The notes under the pieces: generated by a model
Told to the model about the DNA's origin: nothing
What the model saw: the letters and a program-made list of their open reading frames with translations, nothing else
The model's database searches: none
Source of the DNA: Trochalopteron elliotii
Lineage: Eukaryota; Chordata; Aves; Passeriformes; Leiothrichidae
Assembly: GCA_024734555.1 (NCBI GenBank)
Contig: JANPWX010020248.1
Coordinates: forward strand, 64,138 to 128,137
Length of the DNA: 64,000 nucleotides
Direction: 5' to 3'
Translations under genes and position numbers: made by a program
Shown here: piece by piece, positions 60,311 through 64,000 of the stretch
How positions within the stretch are numbered: the first letter of the stretch is position 1
Layout of the letters: each line of letters begins with the position of its first letter

Positions 60311-62077
60311 TGCCACCCACCCAGCTCATGTACACTTGGAGGTACATCCACTCTACAGTTGCTCCTGCATTTGCTCCACCTTATTATTCAGCCTTTCACC
60401 CAGTCTCAGCTCCTGCTGTGGAGGCTGCCTGTCTGTGTTCCCCTGAGAGCCACTTGTCCCCAGGTCCTCCCTCCCAAGCCACATTTCCTTAGAGCAGCTC
60501 CTCCTGCTTCTCCCCACACTGCCTTTAGTCCTTTAATCCTCCCTAGCTGGGTTGCTGTAACCTGATCACCAACCCTGTGAGTTAATGACTTCTTTGCCAT
60601 CTGAAGTTTATGAGTCTTGTTTCACATTGGCAGAAAAGAGAGCTGTGGGGAAGATATTCATCCCCTTCTCTCAGCATGGGGAGGACCCAAGTTGTGTTTC
60701 TTTTCTAAAATTTCTGGAGAAGGATTAATGTTTTGAAGGCATTTGCATGAGTAAACTGAAATGTTTCTGGTTTTATCAGTTAAAGCCTTATTTCTGACCT
60801 TATGCAACAATCAATGGCATTGTGTAAAAAGAGGCAGATGGAAACTGGATGTGCAGAAGCAATACCTTCATTTTAATTCAATTTAATTACTTTTAATGGC
60901 ATTTCTCTGGCAGTATGATGGACAGAGGCTGCTTAGCCTGGATTCCTGGATGGCAAAGTATGGCTTAAGATATTGTATCAAAGAGATTGTAAGAGAAAAA
61001 ACAGTGAAAAGAACATTTTCTGTCCCCTAACAGAGGGTCAGCCAATTAATCACTGTTATTGTTGACTAAGTCATTTTTTCTTGACAGCTGTGCCCTTCAA
61101 AATGACATCAAGGGAAACGGAATCCATTTGCATTACTTCAGCTGGCCAAATAACTGCAGAAAGTTGAAACTAGTTCTGAAAAAAACAACGAGGAAAACAG
61201 GGGCATCAGTGAACTTTGAATGACAGAATAAATGGGCTGTTCTGAGCACTAAGCAAAGTGCATTTACTGCTCTGTATTTACTGTTTTTCAAAAATGTTAA
61301 GATTATTGTTTATTGAATTTGTTGAGAAGCAATGAACTCTCCTGCAATTTTATTTTTAAATATCATTTTACTACCCAACAGCAATAGTAAATCCATAAAA
61401 TAACATGATTGACCAGGACTATGGAGTAAAAAAAAATACTGTTTTCTTTGTACATTCTTATTAGTCTTGGCTAAGATGTTATAAAAGCAGTATCTTTTAA
61501 CACCTTTTATTATACAAGGGTCAAGGGGTTTTTATGTTTCTTAAAGAAAGCTTCAAATAGCCCACATAGTGGGTTCCTGCATCTTTCATATGGCTGCTGT
61601 ATAAACAAGCCCATTTTACACAGGAAATGACATAACCATGTAAAAGTGTACATGGAGTTTAGGCACATATTCAAACACTAATGGGAATGCATTGTTTTCA
61701 ATGGCATACTTTTATGTTTACCTATTGAGCTTAGTACCCATATTTTAGCCAAATACAACAAAAATTATCCACACATACCTGTCTTATAGTGTACTGTTTA
61801 TTTGAAATTTGGACCTTCACAAAGACTCTCGTGGGACAGATAATGACCCTAAAAAGTAAATACAAATGAGGCATTCTCAGTGAGAGAGTGAAACCTGCCA
61901 TCATAAAGGTGGAAAGCTAAACTTTTAACCTGTATTGCTTTACAGCTCAGGTTTCTGCCATCCAGTTGCTCACACCAGTTCACCCATGGGAAGAAAGCTG
62001 TAACAATAATTTAGGGTGTCTATCTTTGCACGTTATATAATGACCTGGCTAAAGAAAGTAGTGCCAAACTCCTGCAG
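60311..62077. other. AT-rich, motif-dense intergenic stretch
   Basis: There are no repeats or exons that I recognise. Between 60.7 and 61.5 kb the DNA carries two perfect octamers ATTTGCAT (60741-60748, 61126-61133). It also carries the palindrome TGACTAAGTCA (61063-61073), an adjoining SOX-type ATTGTT (61058-61063) and TAAT-rich homeodomain-type text. The look is that of a conserved enhancer, but conservation cannot be tested here. Confidence 0.4.
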
Positions 62078-62215
62078 TCATAGAATCACAGAATCACTCA
62101 GGTTGGAAAAGACTTCCACTAAACCACATCACCAAATGTCATATCTGCTTGTTTGCCAAACACTTCCAGGGATGGTGACTCCAGCACTTCCTTGGCCAAT
62201 GTCAAGGTTCCCTGT
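62078..62215 (-). repeat. CR1 LINE 3' fragment
   Basis: Antisense tail: TCATAGAATCACAGAATCAC, CAGGTTGGAAAAGACTTCCA, AACACTTCCAGGGATGGTGA. It is about 138 bp and keeps the terminal 8-bp repeats typical of CR1 ends. Confidence 0.93.
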
Positions 62216-64000
62216 TTTTCTCCAGTTTCTGTGCTGAGTGTCAACTCCAGGGTGTGCCTTATTCTTAAATCCCTGGGATTGGAGGAGAAGGAAGATTGAG
62301 TGAACCCTGACTGGGTCTTTCTTTTGTGCTCATCTGTGCCATTCATGTACCTTGGGAAGTTTCAGTGCCTGTTTCTGTTCACATGCCAGGTAACTGAAAC
62401 TGCAGGTTGCCATGTAAAGTCTTGACAAGACTGGCAACAATTTGTGAGAAGACAGAAGTTTGTGGCAGGGGATTCCACAACAATGTACCAATAAAGCACC
62501 TACAGGCTACTACACATTTACACTACGGGGAAAGTCAGTAGAGCATTCCAGAATAAAATAGTGTTCAACCACAATTCCCAGACTTATCAAACAATTTCAC
62601 AATGTAAATGCAAAAGGGCACTCTGGACATCACAATACTGGTTTATAACTAATGGTATAAACCAAGAATCCTCAATTTAAAACCTCAAAGTGAAAAAGAA
62701 CCTACCCTATTCCTATGCCCACGTTTATAAATTCCTCACTTTGAGCTGAACCAAACTTCAGCAGTGCCAGGGCTGTGCCTTCTGTATGTCACCACCTTTG
62801 ACAGACCAGCCAAGCAAACTGAAAGTCATGTTACCTTCTAACCCGGACACTTGGGCTTAAACTGCTTCTGTTTTGGCCAAACCCATTTTTGAAGCAGTAA
62901 TAATCCATTTTGATTCCAGCATTTTACTTATTCAAATTTGTTTAAACTGATACAACAGACCTACTGGTGGTTTGTTTTTTTATTTTCCATTCTAGGTATA
63001 ACTTCCACCAGGCAGAATGTAGGCTTTCGAATGATTACCAAAGGGTGTCTTTTAAGACATTAGTTTGTCAGTATTTCTTTTAATTTTTCCTCAGATCATA
63101 CTGTTTGCTTTGGGATAATTGCAAAACCTTGGCATATTTTTCCATTTAGATGCTGATACATACTCAATTTAAATACAATTTACCTGAGCCTTAGTCTTGC
63201 TTTATTCATGCATTGAAAAAGTCATGCAAGGACCCCAAGAAAGAACCTCAGAGAGGTTTATACCTACTAGGCTTTAGAAACTTTCTATCTTGACCAGTCT
63301 CACCAGGACTCTCAGGCTGGTCACCAGCTCTGCAGTGTGAACTGAACAGGAATTTTCCTCCTCAGATTTCCAAACTATCATGCCTTGTGTGTAACACCAG
63401 TGCTCCCATCCACCAGAGTTGCAGCACTTGATGAATCCAGGTGGTACTGAAGCAAACTGCCCCGTGCAGGCAGTCCTAATCCCAGGAGTTAACTTGTCTT
63501 AACTTAGATTTGCTTGAAGTGTATTTAAATAGGCAGTATTTGCTATTTTAAACTGATCACCCTGAGCCATTGAGGAATGTGCCTGTGTGGTTAGTAACTG
63601 GCATGGCACAGCTGTGTCTCCTACATCAGAGCAGAGATTTCCTTGGGAATGTGCAAACAGCATTCCCAGAGAGTGGGAGCAGCACTTGCCTAAGGAAGAA
63701 AGGAGACAATCCTTTGTCACGGTTATCTAGCAAACCTCTCCAGGAGATAGTTGGAGCCAGTGCTGGAGGAAGCTGCAAACACACCTGAGAACAGCCAGGG
63801 GCAGGAAAAGAACTGCTTGAACAGATCGGGGAAAAAAAAGCCTGAGCTGCCCTCCTGGCTTTAGACTTGGCAGAGGAGTCTTTTCCCTCTTACTGTAGCA
63901 ATGGTAAAAATCAGCAGTATCTAAATCAGCTTTTAGTAAAGCTCAGACTTGTCGTTTTGAAAGAGTGGCTGGTGATACACAGTTAGTGCTGGGGTCAGTA
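62216..64000. other. Intergenic DNA at the right edge
   Basis: AT-rich unique sequence. No exon, RNA gene or mobile element recognised. Confidence 0.6.

Noticed and set aside
49000..64000. GDF5 coding exons, expected near UQCC1 from synteny
   Set aside because: No frame contains the TGF-beta-family cysteine pattern or the GDF5 C-terminus. The gene must lie outside the window if synteny holds.

Overview
The window is vertebrate nuclear DNA, most likely from a songbird or another neoavian bird. It is intron-rich, contains many 3'-truncated CR1 LINE fragments of the avian type, and carries two solo retroviral LTRs that resemble songbird ERV LTRs. It holds one protein-coding gene that I can support. 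There is no operon, CRISPR array, phage or other prokaryotic feature.

The gene is UQCC1 (ubiquinol-cytochrome c reductase complex assembly factor 1, the animal homologue of yeast Cbp3), on the minus strand. All ten coding exons were found by reading the minus strand. They run from the ATG at 48818 in a CpG island down to the stop at 1923. All nine introns are GT-AG, the phases agree, and the joined CDS is 912 nt (303 residues plus stop). That is close to the 299 residues of human UQCC1, and the C-terminus ends in the family's YNDEGL. The poly(A) signal is at 1743-1748. The product is a mitochondrial chaperone that, with UQCC2, handles newly made cytochrome b for respiratory complex III.

Layout: 1-1722 is intergenic DNA beyond the 3' end of UQCC1. 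1723-48818 is UQCC1. Intron 7 (about 17.8 kb) is the largest and carries two solo LTRs (22772-23500 and 23524-24204). The second ends nine bases from the splice donor of exon 7. 48560-48970 is the CpG-island promoter, with ETS, GC-box and YY1-like sites. 48975-50260 holds a decayed tandem array of a roughly 190-bp unit, and 50950-51091 a 39-bp minisatellite. 51.1-64.0 kb is upstream intergenic DNA with three CR1 fragments and AT-rich, motif-dense stretches. In mammals GDF5 lies on this side of UQCC1 and its enhancers are spread through the interval. GDF5 itself is not in the window, so a regulatory role for this DNA is only an inference.

I found no previously undescribed molecular system. The most unusual observation is the pair of independent LTR insertions, each with its own 6-bp target duplication, the second of which duplicates part of the exon 7 donor region.
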